Source: Alphaproteobacteria bacterium UBA6187 (lineage in GTDB: Bacteria; Pseudomonadota; Alphaproteobacteria; Rickettsiales; UBA6187). Taken from it: a DNA stretch of 30,619 nt. Shown here in pieces: positions 1 through 6,946 of the stretch (the stretch's first letter is position 1; the number at the start of each line of letters is the position of its first letter). The notes beneath the pieces are model-generated. The model was not told the DNA's origin. It was given only the letters and a program-made list of their open reading frames with translations, and searched no databases. Location of the stretch: positions 1 through 30,619 of the forward strand of contig DITJ01000033.1 of assembly GCA_002422795.1 (NCBI GenBank), in the 5' to 3' direction. The translations under genes were made by a program, and so were the position numbers.

Positions 1-72
1 TGATAGGCCGGGTGTGGAAGTGCGGTAACGCATGGAGCTAACCGGTACTAATAGCTCGATTGATTTAAATTG
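1..72 (+). rRNA. rrl: 23S rRNA, 3' end (partial)
   Basis: The window opens inside the last bases of a large-subunit rRNA gene. The segment GAGCTAACCGGTACTAATAG and the bases around it match the universally conserved 3' end of bacterial 23S rRNA (the last domain VI helices and the closing strand). The mature 3' end is placed by eye near base 72, so it may be off by several bases. A 5S gene follows on the same strand about 140 bp later, which is the normal order within an rRNA operon. Confidence 0.93.
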
Positions 73-160
73 AATCGCTTACGAGTCGTATACAGCCCTA
101 AGCTTGTAAAACATTTTACAAAGCAACTGCATACAGTATGTTCTTTAGAATATTCACAAT

Positions 161-192
161 GTGGTTGCTGACAGTTTACTGTCAGCAGCCAC
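161..192 (+). other. Stem in the 23S-5S spacer (copy 1)
   Basis: A near-perfect 14-bp stem closes over a 4-base loop (GTGGTTGCTGACAG against CTGTCAGCAGCCAC). It lies in the transcribed spacer between 23S and 5S and is probably an rRNA-processing structure. The same stem recurs at 1494-1525 with three base changes. Two of these turn Watson-Crick pairs into G-U pairs and one makes a C-A mismatch. Confidence 0.6.
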
Positions 193-211
193 AGACTTAA
201 GCCCGTTTGCT

Positions 212-332
212 TAGTCTGGCGATCATAACGCGAGTGCCCCACCTGGTCCCATCCCGAACCCAGAAGTGAAACCTCGTTGTGCCAATGGTACTGCGTCTTA
301 AGACGTGGGAGAGTAGGTAATTGCCAGGCTTA
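212..332 (+). rRNA. rrf: 5S rRNA, copy 1
   Basis: This is a bacterial 5S rRNA gene. It contains the conserved CCCATCCCGAACCCAGAAGT segment of helix III and loop C, followed by the GGTACTGC and GTGGGAGAGTAGG segments of helices IV-V. The ends pair with each other (TAGTCTGGC with GCCAGGCTTA). Pairing continues outside the mature RNA between 201-210 and 333-343 (GCCCG with CGGGC), giving the expected precursor stem cut during maturation. It differs from the second copy at one base within the gene, C275 here and A at 1608. Confidence 0.95.
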
Positions 333-367
333 GCAAGCGGGCTTAATGCTTTTAAAATGCATAAAAA

Positions 368-398
368 GGCCCCAAGGTAACACTTGGGGTCTTTTTTT
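368..398 (+). terminator. Rho-independent terminator of the rRNA operon
   Basis: A G/C-rich stem (GGCCCCAAG with CTTGGGGTC) is closed by a short loop and followed directly by seven T residues. It stands 35 bp after 5S copy 1, so it ends the rRNA transcript before the ankyrin gene. The matching structure at 1701-1731 is the same sequence with one stem base changed. Confidence 0.92.
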
Positions 399-469
399 AT
401 ATTCAATTGTTATATGTAACAAATAAGAGTATAACGCTCCCTTCAATAATATTGAATGCGATAATACAA

Positions 470-1246
470 ATGAAAACCTCAGCCTACCACCCCCATCACA
501 CCCAAATAATCTCCTCCATAATGGATGGCGATGCGGTTGCACTTAGCAGCTTTATCCAAACCATTCCGCCCAATTCACGCGCGGAGGTTCTGAATCTCCG
601 CTATAGCGACGATAATTCAAACGTTACGCCGCTGGATATGGCTGCAAATATTGGCAATGCTGAATTTATAAAAATGCTGCTTGATTCAGGCGCGAATGTA
701 AATGCGAAGGATAATGATAATAACACGGCGCTGCACTGGGCATCATTAAATGGGAAAGAGGCGGCGGTCAGGCTGCTGCTTGAAAACGGCGCTGATTTAG
801 TAGAGAATTGTGTTGGCACTACGGCAATCCATGATGCAACTAAAAACGGTCATTTAGAAGTGTTTAAACTGCTTGTAGAAAATTTCCCTGATCAACTGAA
901 TAAACCCAATAAATATGGCAATACTCCGCTTATGCGCGCGTGTATTTTTGGCAGGGCAAATATAATTGAGCATCTGTGTAAAACTTATCCAAATGAAGCT
1001 TATGATATTGATTTAAATCATGAAAATAACCGTGGATTTACGGCTCTGGATATAGCAACTGGCAGGAAGCATGACGAGGTTATAAAATTGCTGAATGATG
1101 CGGTTTCATTATATGGGAATGTAGCTGAGCGTGGAAGAAGCTGGGGGAAAGAGAAAAATAATAAACCGGATCATTTTACAGAAAAAACCGACTGGCAGGA
1201 ATTCCTGAAAAAACAGCCCATTGAAAAAGATACACGTGAGTTGTAA
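470..1246 (+). CDS. Ankyrin-repeat protein
   Basis: The protein has about 258 residues and consists mostly of ankyrin repeats between roughly residues 45 and 200. At least five are visible, including TPLDMAANIGNAEFIKMLL, TALHWASLNGKEAAVRLLL, TAIHDATKNGHLEVFKLL, TPLMRACIFGRANIIEHL and TALDIATGRKHDEVIKLL. The short N-terminus and the charged C-terminal tail match nothing I recognise. Ankyrin repeats bind other proteins; in host-associated alphaproteobacteria such proteins are often effectors, but no secretion signal is visible here. I chose the ATG at 470. A TTG at 407 would extend the frame by 21 residues but would start only 8 bp after the rRNA terminator and has no ribosome-binding site. The gene lies between two 5S copies and after a strong terminator, so it needs its own promoter within 399-469. 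Confidence 0.85.
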   Translation: MKTSAYHPHHTQIISSIMDGDAVALSSFIQTIPPNSRAEVLNLRYSDDNSNVTPLDMAANIGNAEFIKMLLDSGANVNAKDNDNNTALHWASLNGKEAAVRLLLENGADLVENCVGTTAIHDATKNGHLEVFKLLVENFPDQLNKPNKYGNTPLMRACIFGRANIIEHLCKTYPNEAYDIDLNHENNRGFTALDIATGRKHDEVIKLLNDAVSLYGNVAERGRSWGKEKNNKPDHFTEKTDWQEFLKKQPIEKDTREL

Positions 1247-1420
1247 TATAAACGCGGACACCTTAGCTTTTATCTCTAATAACATTAAAATCCCCTAGCG
1301 GGTCGGGTGTTGTATCCCCGACTTAATATTCATAGAGATAGATGACATATTAAGTGGGAAGGCATATATAGTAATGGAAAATATAAATTAATAAGGAATA
1401 AATCTGGCATGAACACAGGG
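1247..1420. other. Intergenic segment between ankyrin gene and second 5S copy
   Basis: No gene is visible. A small hairpin (GTCGGG with CCCGAC, 1302-1322) and a weak outer pairing of TATCTCTA (1271-1278) with TAGAGATA (1333-1340) are present. The hairpin is not followed by a T run, so it is not a clear terminator. A promoter for the second 5S copy would have to lie here or in the ankyrin gene; I cannot point to one. Confidence 0.4.
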
Positions 1421-1544
1421 GTATACAGCCCTAAGCTTGTAAAACATTTTACAAAGCAACTGCATACAGTATGTTCTTTAGAATATTCACAATGCGGTTG
1501 TTGACAGTTTACTGTCGGCAGCCACAGACTTAAGCCCGTTTGCT

Positions 1545-1665
1545 TAGTCTGGCGATCATAACGCGAGTGCCCCACCTGGTCCCATCCCGAACCCAGAAGT
1601 GAAACCTAGTTGTGCCAATGGTACTGCGTCTTAAGACGTGGGAGAGTAGGTAATTGCCAGGCTTA
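1545..1665 (+). rRNA. rrf: 5S rRNA, copy 2 (no 23S upstream)
   Basis: This is a complete 5S gene with all conserved segments and the extended precursor stem. It differs from copy 1 only at base 1608 (A in place of C). It is followed by its own terminator at 1701-1731. Because it follows the ankyrin gene and not a 23S gene, its expression depends on a promoter I cannot identify or on read-through. The intact sequence suggests that it is recent, kept by gene conversion, or functional. Confidence 0.92.
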
Positions 1666-1700
1666 GCAAGCGGGCTTAATTCGTTTTAAATGCAAAAAAA

Positions 1701-1731
1701 GGCCCCAAGGTAACACTTGGGGCCTTTTTTT
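1701..1731 (+). terminator. Terminator after second 5S copy
   Basis: A perfect stem (GGCCCCAAG with CTTGGGGCC) is followed by seven T residues. It is the duplicate of the terminator at 368-398; the T389-to-C change completes the stem. Confidence 0.92.
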
Positions 1732-1781
1732 AATTTTAAGCTGTGTCTTTTACATTACTGCTGGGTAGCTTTTTTTTATTT

Positions 1782-1812
1782 GCGGTGCTCACGTATGAAG
1801 TATACGTTCCGC
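1782..1812. repeat. Short dispersed palindrome
   Basis: The sequence has dyad symmetry: GCGG at one end and CCGC at the other, with an inner ACGTAT/ATACGT pair. The 12-mer TGCTCACGTATG at 1786-1797 recurs exactly at 21104-21115 inside another palindromic element, so this looks like one member of a dispersed repeat family. It lies downstream of the minus-strand nuclease gene but has no T run that would mark a terminator. Confidence 0.55.
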
Positions 1813-1889
1813 CCCTCAAAAACAAAGCTCCTTGCATTAAAGAAAAATACGTGAATAAACTATGTTAATAAGCTTATTATGATGGTTAT

Positions 1890-2897
1890 TTATCTGGAAA
1901 AAATGGCTCTCCAAATGGAAGAGCTTCTTGAAATAGATGAGCTAGCATTGTGTGGCTGAAGACGACTCTCTACATTATTATACCAAGTGCCACCTAGTTT
2001 CGGTATAAATGCTTTTCCATCTGCGATTACGCTATCATGTTTATGAACTAAATTTGAAAAATCATCAGCAAACGGTAATACAAATTTCTCTATATATTCG
2101 TCAAAAAAATCTTTGTGAACTACGTCAATGGTAAATAATTTAGAACGGTCTGTACGATTATCGTCTTCATAAGATTCATGCTTTAATACCCTAACCCATG
2201 GAAGCATTTTATACTCATTTCCTGACTTCTTAACTTCTACACTAAACATTGGCGCATCAAGAACCGCAATTCCTAATAGTAGATTGCAGTCAAAATAGTA
2301 TGCTGTTTTAGGCGGAATAGTAGAATTCTGAAAATGAATTAGTGATTTTAATAATGGCAATATTAAGCTATTATAGCTATCAGCCCCAGATAACTCTAGA
2401 TCTTTGCCTTTACGTGCGCATTTGCTAAATGTACTAGAATATGCAGGAACACTTGAAAATATATGTTCATTAAGTTCTAGAGCGCTTTGTATCGAATGTG
2501 TATATGAGGATGTATCATCATCTGTTGTGATTTTAATTTTATTTTTTGCTAAGCCTGATATTAGAGGAAATTCCTTAAGCCATGGTTTATTCTTCGTTAA
2601 AAAGAATATATATGGAAGATCTGATTTTTTGCATTCAATAAGTAGGTTTAATATTGGCCTAACTCGAGAATCAATGTCACGCTTATAAAGATTTTTATAT
2701 GCTAAAATATCAATAGTGCGCAGTTCTTTAGTATCTCTATCAATATAACTCCATTCTTCATTTATATAGAATTCCTTTATAAGTGATTCAGCAATAACAT
2801 TTTGTAGTGGATAACCAGATTTTTCAATTGCATTAATCACCTGTGATTCTGTCAAGCCTTCAGAAAGTATGTTTGTTGCTGGATTATTTATATCCAT
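1890..2897 (-). CDS. Putative PD-(D/E)XK nuclease paired with an XRE regulator
   Basis: This 335-residue protein has a restriction-endonuclease-like motif set near its N-terminus: E37, D63 in RTIDILAY, and E88-x-K90 in LLIECKKS, spaced as in PD-(D/E)XK nucleases. The residues after it (LPYIFF) fit a core beta strand. The rest (about 110-335) is not recognised and could bind a target or a partner. No signal peptide or membrane segment is seen, so it should be cytoplasmic. The ATG lies 2 bp after the stop of the XRE gene, with GAGGGG about 10 bases upstream, so the two are probably cotranscribed and translationally coupled. No methyltransferase is adjacent, so this is not a standard restriction-modification operon. 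The nuclease call rests on motifs only; DNA cleavage is an inference. Confidence 0.7.
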   Translation of the reverse strand: MDINNPATNILSEGLTESQVINAIEKSGYPLQNVIAESLIKEFYINEEWSYIDRDTKELRTIDILAYKNLYKRDIDSRVRPILNLLIECKKSDLPYIFFLTKNKPWLKEFPLISGLAKNKIKITTDDDTSSYTHSIQSALELNEHIFSSVPAYSSTFSKCARKGKDLELSGADSYNSLILPLLKSLIHFQNSTIPPKTAYYFDCNLLLGIAVLDAPMFSVEVKKSGNEYKMLPWVRVLKHESYEDDNRTDRSKLFTIDVVHKDFFDEYIEKFVLPFADDFSNLVHKHDSVIADGKAFIPKLGGTWYNNVESRLQPHNASSSISRSSSIWRAIFSR

Positions 2898-2899
2898 AA

Positions 2900-3127
2900 T
2901 TAAATTCCCCTCAGCAACTCCCCCAACTCCACCCCCAATGCCCTACATATTTTCAGGCAAGTTAATATGGTAGGAATGCGCTCGTTGTTTTCTATAAGGC
3001 CGATAGCCCTATCACTCATACCAATTCTTTCAGCTAATTTTGCTTGAGATAGATTTTGTTCAAGGCGTAATTCCTTGAATTTAAGGGCTAATTTCTTAAC
3101 TGTTTGTTCTGATATTGTATCTCTCAT
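2900..3127 (-). CDS. Small XRE-family transcriptional regulator
   Basis: This 75-residue protein is almost entirely one helix-turn-helix domain of the Cro/C1 (XRE) type. The pattern LSQAKLAERIGMSDRAIGLIE at residues 26-46 is the recognition unit. Its size and position ahead of a nuclease-like gene resemble controller (C) proteins of restriction systems, which bind a palindrome upstream of their own gene. A perfect 16-bp palindrome lies 36 bp before its start codon and is the probable operator. The start codon has GGAGAG directly upstream on the coding strand. Confidence 0.88.
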   Translation of the reverse strand: MRDTISEQTVKKLALKFKELRLEQNLSQAKLAERIGMSDRAIGLIENNERIPTILTCLKICRALGVELGELLRGI

Positions 3128-3162
3128 GGAGAGTAAAATGACAGATTAGCTAAAAAAAGATA

Positions 3163-3178
3163 GCGAACTATAGTTCGC
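3163..3178. promoter_or_regulatory. Perfect 16-bp palindrome, probable XRE operator
   Basis: GCGAACTATAGTTCGC is its own reverse complement with no spacer. It sits between the divergent XRE gene (start 3127) and a lipoprotein gene (start 3218), where an autoregulator would bind. A bound dimer could affect both promoters. Occupancy is inferred. Confidence 0.65.
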
Positions 3179-3217
3179 CGTGGTAATGTTAACGTAACTT
3201 ATATAAAAAGGTATGTT

Positions 3218-3652
3218 ATGAAAAATCTAATCTTTACTGCAAGTTTGCTTTTATCCTCCTGCGCAATACTCAATAACCCCACACCCACCCAGCTATGGGC
3301 AGAGTCCGAAGCTGCAAAATACCCTAAACAAGCACAAATAGACTATCTTAAATGCAGTTTCCTATGGCCCAACCAGCAATGTCTGCAAGATAACTGGAAG
3401 AAATATGGAGCGCCTGTAATAGATGAAAAATCCAATGAAGAATGGAAAATTAAAGCGCATGCTTTTATAAAAACTATGCAAGAGCAAGGTGCTGCGCAAA
3501 TGCTGCGTGATAATGATCACCAATGCCAGCATATCCACTATTTTGATGATAGGCTATTTTCAAAAAGCAAACAGGCTATTTGCGATTCGGAATTCAAATA
3601 TAAAATCAAATATAAAGCAGGTAATTGGAATATAAGTATTATTAAAAAATAA
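3218..3652 (+). CDS. Small hypothetical lipoprotein
   Basis: This 144-residue protein begins with a lipoprotein signal peptide. A short charged start and hydrophobic stretch end in the lipobox LLSSC, so C15 would be lipidated and the protein anchored in an envelope membrane. The mature part is polar with several cysteines (in LKCSF, NQQCL, HQCQH and AICDSE), which could form disulfides in the periplasm. I do not recognise a family. The start has AAAGG 6 bases upstream. It is transcribed divergently from the XRE/nuclease pair across the palindrome at 3163; whether it belongs to that unit functionally is unknown. Confidence 0.75.
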   Translation: MKNLIFTASLLLSSCAILNNPTPTQLWAESEAAKYPKQAQIDYLKCSFLWPNQQCLQDNWKKYGAPVIDEKSNEEWKIKAHAFIKTMQEQGAAQMLRDNDHQCQHIHYFDDRLFSKSKQAICDSEFKYKIKYKAGNWNISIIKK

Positions 3653-3777
3653 TCCAATTAAGAAGTTTGTATTAATATGTATTCTCAACCTTCCATAAAT
3701 AAACCATTTAACTTTCCATTAAAAAAGTTTATACTTAAAAAAGTAACAATAAGTTTGTCACCAAGCAGGTAGTAGAA

Positions 3778-5274
3778 GTGACTGAAAAATACCCCGAACG
3801 CCTCACGTATGAGGAAACGCAAAGTGGCCTGAACCGTGTAATCATTGAAGGCATGGCAAGCCAGAGTATGGAATCACTCACAAAAGGTGTATTCCTTGTG
3901 GGTCTTGCATTGCAACTTGGCGCTTCAAATTTTGTAGTAGGCTTGCTTGGTGCAATCCCGTTTCTTTCCAATTTATTCCAGATTCCGGCAATCCTGCTCG
4001 TAGAAAAATACCGCGACCGCAGGAATATTGTTGCAGCATGTTCCTTTGTGGGCAGGATGTTCTTGCTGGTGGTAGCGCTGGCTACATTAATCCCAGATAA
4101 GCAGATTGCACTTACCGTTGTGATATTTGCAGTGGCTATGCGTTATTGTTTCGGTGCGCTGGCAAATTGTGCCTGGAATTCATGGATGCGCGATTTAGTA
4201 CCAAAGGTAATACTTGGTCAGTTTTACAGCAGGCGCATGTCTGTAACTACCATTGTTGCTGCGGTTCTTGGCCTTAGTGCCGGATTTTTCCTGGATTGGT
4301 GGCGCCATGGCCATAATGGTGTAAGTGTTCAAGGTTATTCATTGCTTTATGTGCTTGGTTTTGTGGCGGCAATGATAAGTTCTTTACTTATTTTAACAAT
4401 CCCCCACCCGCGCCTGCGCGAGCCCGAAATAAAAATTTATTCGGGTAAATTTTCTTTCCGTCACATGATAAAAGAACCCTTGAAAAACGAAAATTTCCGG
4501 AAATTAATTTTTTTCCTCATGTCCTGGAACTTTGCTATTAACCTGGCAGCGCCGTTTTTCACGGTTTATATGCTAAAAACACTGCAATATGATATGATAT
4601 TTGTGGTGGCATTAACGCTTATGAGCCAGCTTGTTAATGCATTTTCACTTAGAATGTGGGGAAGTAAAACAGATAAATACAGCAATAAAACCGTACTTAG
4701 AATATGTGGTACATTATTCGTATTTTGCATATTCGGCTGGACATTTGCAACTTACCCGGATAAACGCGAATATACAACAATATTACTTATTGTTTTACAT
4801 ATACTTATGGGCATAGCCCTATCAGGGGTTAGTCTTTCTACCGCAAATATTGCCATGAAGCTTACCCCAAGTGCAAAGGCAACTTCATATCTTGCTATCA
4901 ATACGGTTATGACATCACTTGCGGCAGGTATAGCGCCGTTATTTGGTGGATTTTTTGCAGATTATTTTGAAGATAAAGTGCTTTCAATGGATTTTCACTG
5001 GCATGGCGCAACACAGGATATATTGATAAGCACTATGAATATAAAGGAATGGGGGTTCTTTTTCCTTCTTGCCTTTATCTTGGGTCTTTATTCATTGCGC
5101 CGCCTTGCGCTGGTGGAAGAAGAAGGGGAAGTAAAGGAGCATGTGGTAATACGTGAAATAATGATGGATACTGGCCGCATACTTAAATCCCTCTCTACAG
5201 TTGACGGCCTGCGTGACCTTACAATGGCGCCAATGGCTATGATGGTGAACCTGGTTAAGCGGAAAGCCAAGTAG
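3778..5274 (+). CDS. Major facilitator superfamily transporter
   Basis: This 498-residue membrane protein has about twelve hydrophobic segments, beginning near residue 34 (GVFLVGLALQLGASNFVVGL). A charged loop after the second helix (VEKYRDRRN, about residues 74-82) fits the conserved MFS loop 2-3 signature. The C-terminal tail (about 440-498) is cytoplasmic and charged. The substrate cannot be told from sequence. The start is GTG at 3778 with AGG about 9 bases upstream; the next in-frame ATG would remove 25 residues in front of the first helix. The gene stands alone, with 125 bp before it and a 467-bp gene-free stretch after it. Confidence 0.87.
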   Translation: MTEKYPERLTYEETQSGLNRVIIEGMASQSMESLTKGVFLVGLALQLGASNFVVGLLGAIPFLSNLFQIPAILLVEKYRDRRNIVAACSFVGRMFLLVVALATLIPDKQIALTVVIFAVAMRYCFGALANCAWNSWMRDLVPKVILGQFYSRRMSVTTIVAAVLGLSAGFFLDWWRHGHNGVSVQGYSLLYVLGFVAAMISSLLILTIPHPRLREPEIKIYSGKFSFRHMIKEPLKNENFRKLIFFLMSWNFAINLAAPFFTVYMLKTLQYDMIFVVALTLMSQLVNAFSLRMWGSKTDKYSNKTVLRICGTLFVFCIFGWTFATYPDKREYTTILLIVLHILMGIALSGVSLSTANIAMKLTPSAKATSYLAINTVMTSLAAGIAPLFGGFFADYFEDKVLSMDFHWHGATQDILISTMNIKEWGFFFLLAFILGLYSLRRLALVEEEGEVKEHVVIREIMMDTGRILKSLSTVDGLRDLTMAPMAMMVNLVKRKAK

Positions 5275-5741
5275 TGCGCGAGTGGCTTCTTCTTTGCAAA
5301 ATGCTATATAGAGCGATCCATATAAACCCGGATGCCCGATAATTCTTGAAGAAAGAAATTCTACGAATGAGTGGGGTATGAAGTGAATGCCCAGAACTCA
5401 GGCTATAGCGTTCTAACTTTTGAATGGCTGTTTTGTCATTGCGATGATGCTAACACTTAGTGAGTCAGAGTTAGCGTAGGTTTTTCACGCGAAACTGAGG
5501 TATGATGAAATAAAGTTTACTTATATTTCAACATACTGAAGGTTCGTCAATTTTATGAATCAGAAGAGCGCGATTTTGCGGGTGGCCTTCCAGATCTCAC
5601 TTAAGAAATCCTCGTTATGTAGAGGTCTTTTGAAGAAGAGCGCTGGCTTATTAACTGATCTCCCGCGTAGTTACGCTCTTGCAGGGAGGTGTACTTCAGT
5701 ACGCTTCCCTGCCTTGCGCCCATTTGGTTGGTAGAGAATAG
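5275..5741. other. Gene-free stretch rich in imperfect palindromes
   Basis: No gene is supported in these 467 bp between the converging MFS and OmpA-domain genes. Several hairpins are visible: GCTAAC/GTTAGC around 5449-5474, and at 5683-5714 the strongest, GCAGGGA with TCCCTGC enclosing GTAC/GTAC. The segment CTATAGCGTT near 5402 resembles the arm of the palindrome at 30299. The stretch looks like degraded dispersed repeats. No T-run terminator is visible. Confidence 0.5.
5683..5714. repeat. Hairpin downstream of OmpA-domain gene
   Basis: GCAGGGA pairs with TCCCTGC, and an inner GTAC/GTAC pair closes the loop. It lies 28 bp beyond the stop of the minus-strand OmpA-domain gene. It lacks a T run, so it is a dispersed palindrome or an RNA-stabilising end rather than a clear terminator. 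Confidence 0.5.
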
Positions 5742-6323
5742 TTACTCACCAACATTGTAAATGATTTCAACGCGCCTGTTTTGAGGCTCTTTTACGCCAT
5801 CTGGAGTGGGAACAAGCGGCTCGCTTTCACCTTTCGCGTTGGTTTCTATTTGCTGCCTATCGCTACCAAGCTTAACAAGTTCTTGCGTAACCGCATCAAC
5901 CCTGCGCTTGGAGAGTTTTAGATTATATGCATCTGATCCAGAGCGGTCAGCATGACCGGTCAGGCTAAAGCTTACGGCTCCTGTGTTTTTTTCTGCTTCC
6001 GCATTTGCTTTTTGTATAATTTCAAGGGCGCTTTCGGTAAGGGTGGCTTTATCAAAGTCAAAGAATACCAGATATGAACGCGAGCGGATGATAGCTTTCT
6101 TAGCGGGTTCTGCCTGAGCGACTGGCCGCGGCTCTTCAGCCACTGGAGCACCACAAGCATCCTGGCCTGTACTATCCCACTTAGTGCGGACGCAATTATC
6201 AAACGTATTTTTAATAACATTATTATTGATATCCCGCACTACATCCCTCGAATCCGCTTTCGCAGTACCGGACATAGTAGCAGCAACAACTGCAAAAATA
6301 GCTATATATTTATTAAGATTCAT
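5742..6323 (-). CDS. OmpA-family peptidoglycan-binding protein
   Basis: This 193-residue exported protein has a Sec signal peptide (residues 1-23, cleavage after AKA) and a C-terminal OmpA-like domain from about residue 84 to 190. The domain has the conserved core LTGHADRSGSDAYNLKLSKRR, in which D116 and the R/K-rich helix fit the diaminopimelate-binding site, and ends with QNRRVEI. Family members attach the outer membrane or envelope complexes to peptidoglycan. There is no N-terminal beta-barrel; a short linker with two cysteines (C44, C57) and a Pro/Ala-rich segment takes its place, as in small periplasmic OmpA-domain proteins. A strong ribosome-binding site (GGGGAGGAG) precedes the ATG. 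Confidence 0.9.
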   Translation of the reverse strand: MNLNKYIAIFAVVAATMSGTAKADSRDVVRDINNNVIKNTFDNCVRTKWDSTGQDACGAPVAEEPRPVAQAEPAKKAIIRSRSYLVFFDFDKATLTESALEIIQKANAEAEKNTGAVSFSLTGHADRSGSDAYNLKLSKRRVDAVTQELVKLGSDRQQIETNAKGESEPLVPTPDGVKEPQNRRVEIIYNVGE

Positions 6324-6445
6324 TAGACTCCTCCCCTTTTTTAGTAACTTATAATATTTCGTATTTTATTTCTGCCTGTTTATTTCTCAGTCTTATAAAA
6401 TTTACATAAGTTTATTAGAATGAAAAGCAAAAAAATAATGGTAAT

Positions 6446-6832
6446 TTACTGCACAAAAATCTGTACTTCGTTATATTTAATCGTTTTATTCTGCTGATAT
6501 GTGGTGCGAATCATATTAGCAGTAACGCCATTTTCCTTAATCTGGTCAGTAATTTTTTTAGCAATAAATTTTGCATCATCGGAAAATAGCTTGTTTCTAT
6601 TTTTATTTTTTGTATCCGGAGATATTGCCACCAGATCGAAGAAAACCGTAGGTTTTTTATCCAATGCCATTTTTACGGCTTTATCCAGGTTTTCCTCATA
6701 ATTAACCGCATCGCTGTCGAAGCGTATAATCATTAATGGCTTTTCCTTGCCTTCAGCTAATGATAAATTTGGCGCAGAAAACACACCAAAAGTTACAAGA
6801 AATAAAAATACTGATAGAAGTAAATTGCGCAT
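6446..6832 (-). CDS. Small secreted hypothetical protein
   Basis: The protein has about 128 residues from the ATG at 6832, which has AGGGG at good spacing; an ATG at 6853 would add seven residues in front of the signal peptide. Residues 1-26 form a Sec signal peptide (MRNLLLSVFLFLVTFGVFS...). The mature part alternates strands and helices (KPLMIIRFDS, LDKAVKMAL, PTVFFDLVAISP, ITDQIKENGV) and ends in NEVQIFVQ, a layout similar to the OmpA-like fold but without its D/R peptidoglycan-binding residues. I do not assign a function. It lies between two envelope genes on the same strand. Confidence 0.72.
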   Translation of the reverse strand: MRNLLLSVFLFLVTFGVFSAPNLSLAEGKEKPLMIIRFDSDAVNYEENLDKAVKMALDKKPTVFFDLVAISPDTKNKNRNKLFSDDAKFIAKKITDQIKENGVTANMIRTTYQQNKTIKYNEVQIFVQ

Positions 6833-6946
6833 TGAATCCCCTAACACACTCATAAGTAATAATAATCACAAAGTATCTTTATGATAAGTCTTTTGCGGCC
6901 TAGTTTCAAGTATAATATTATTTATTCATTCCACTTGTATATGGTC

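Larger units (their letters stand above)
1421..1733 (+). repeat. Second copy of 23S-5S spacer, 5S and terminator
   Basis: Bases 1421-1733 repeat 88-400 at a constant offset of 1333 bp. The match begins about 16 bp after the mature 23S end and runs through the terminator. Outside a short divergent patch after 5S (bases 348-366 against 1681-1699), only five substitutions are seen. No 23S sequence precedes this copy. This fits a partial duplication, or recombination with another rRNA operon, rather than a second complete operon. Confidence 0.9.

Noticed and set aside
48..242. Open reading frame antisense to the 23S-5S spacer and 5S, repeated at 1330-1575
   Set aside because: It exists only because the non-coding rRNA block lacks stops on that strand. 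Its duplication follows the 5S duplication, and it has no ribosome-binding site.
407..469. N-terminal extension of the ankyrin protein from a TTG
   Set aside because: The TTG lies 8 bp after the rRNA terminator, leaving no room for a promoter and ribosome-binding site. The ATG at 470 starts the plausible protein.
5550..5665. Coding-like stretch on the minus strand (residues like FFKRPLHNEDFLSEIWKATR)
   Set aside because: The frame has a stop at both ends and no start codon, and I recognise no family. It is left as part of the palindrome-rich stretch.
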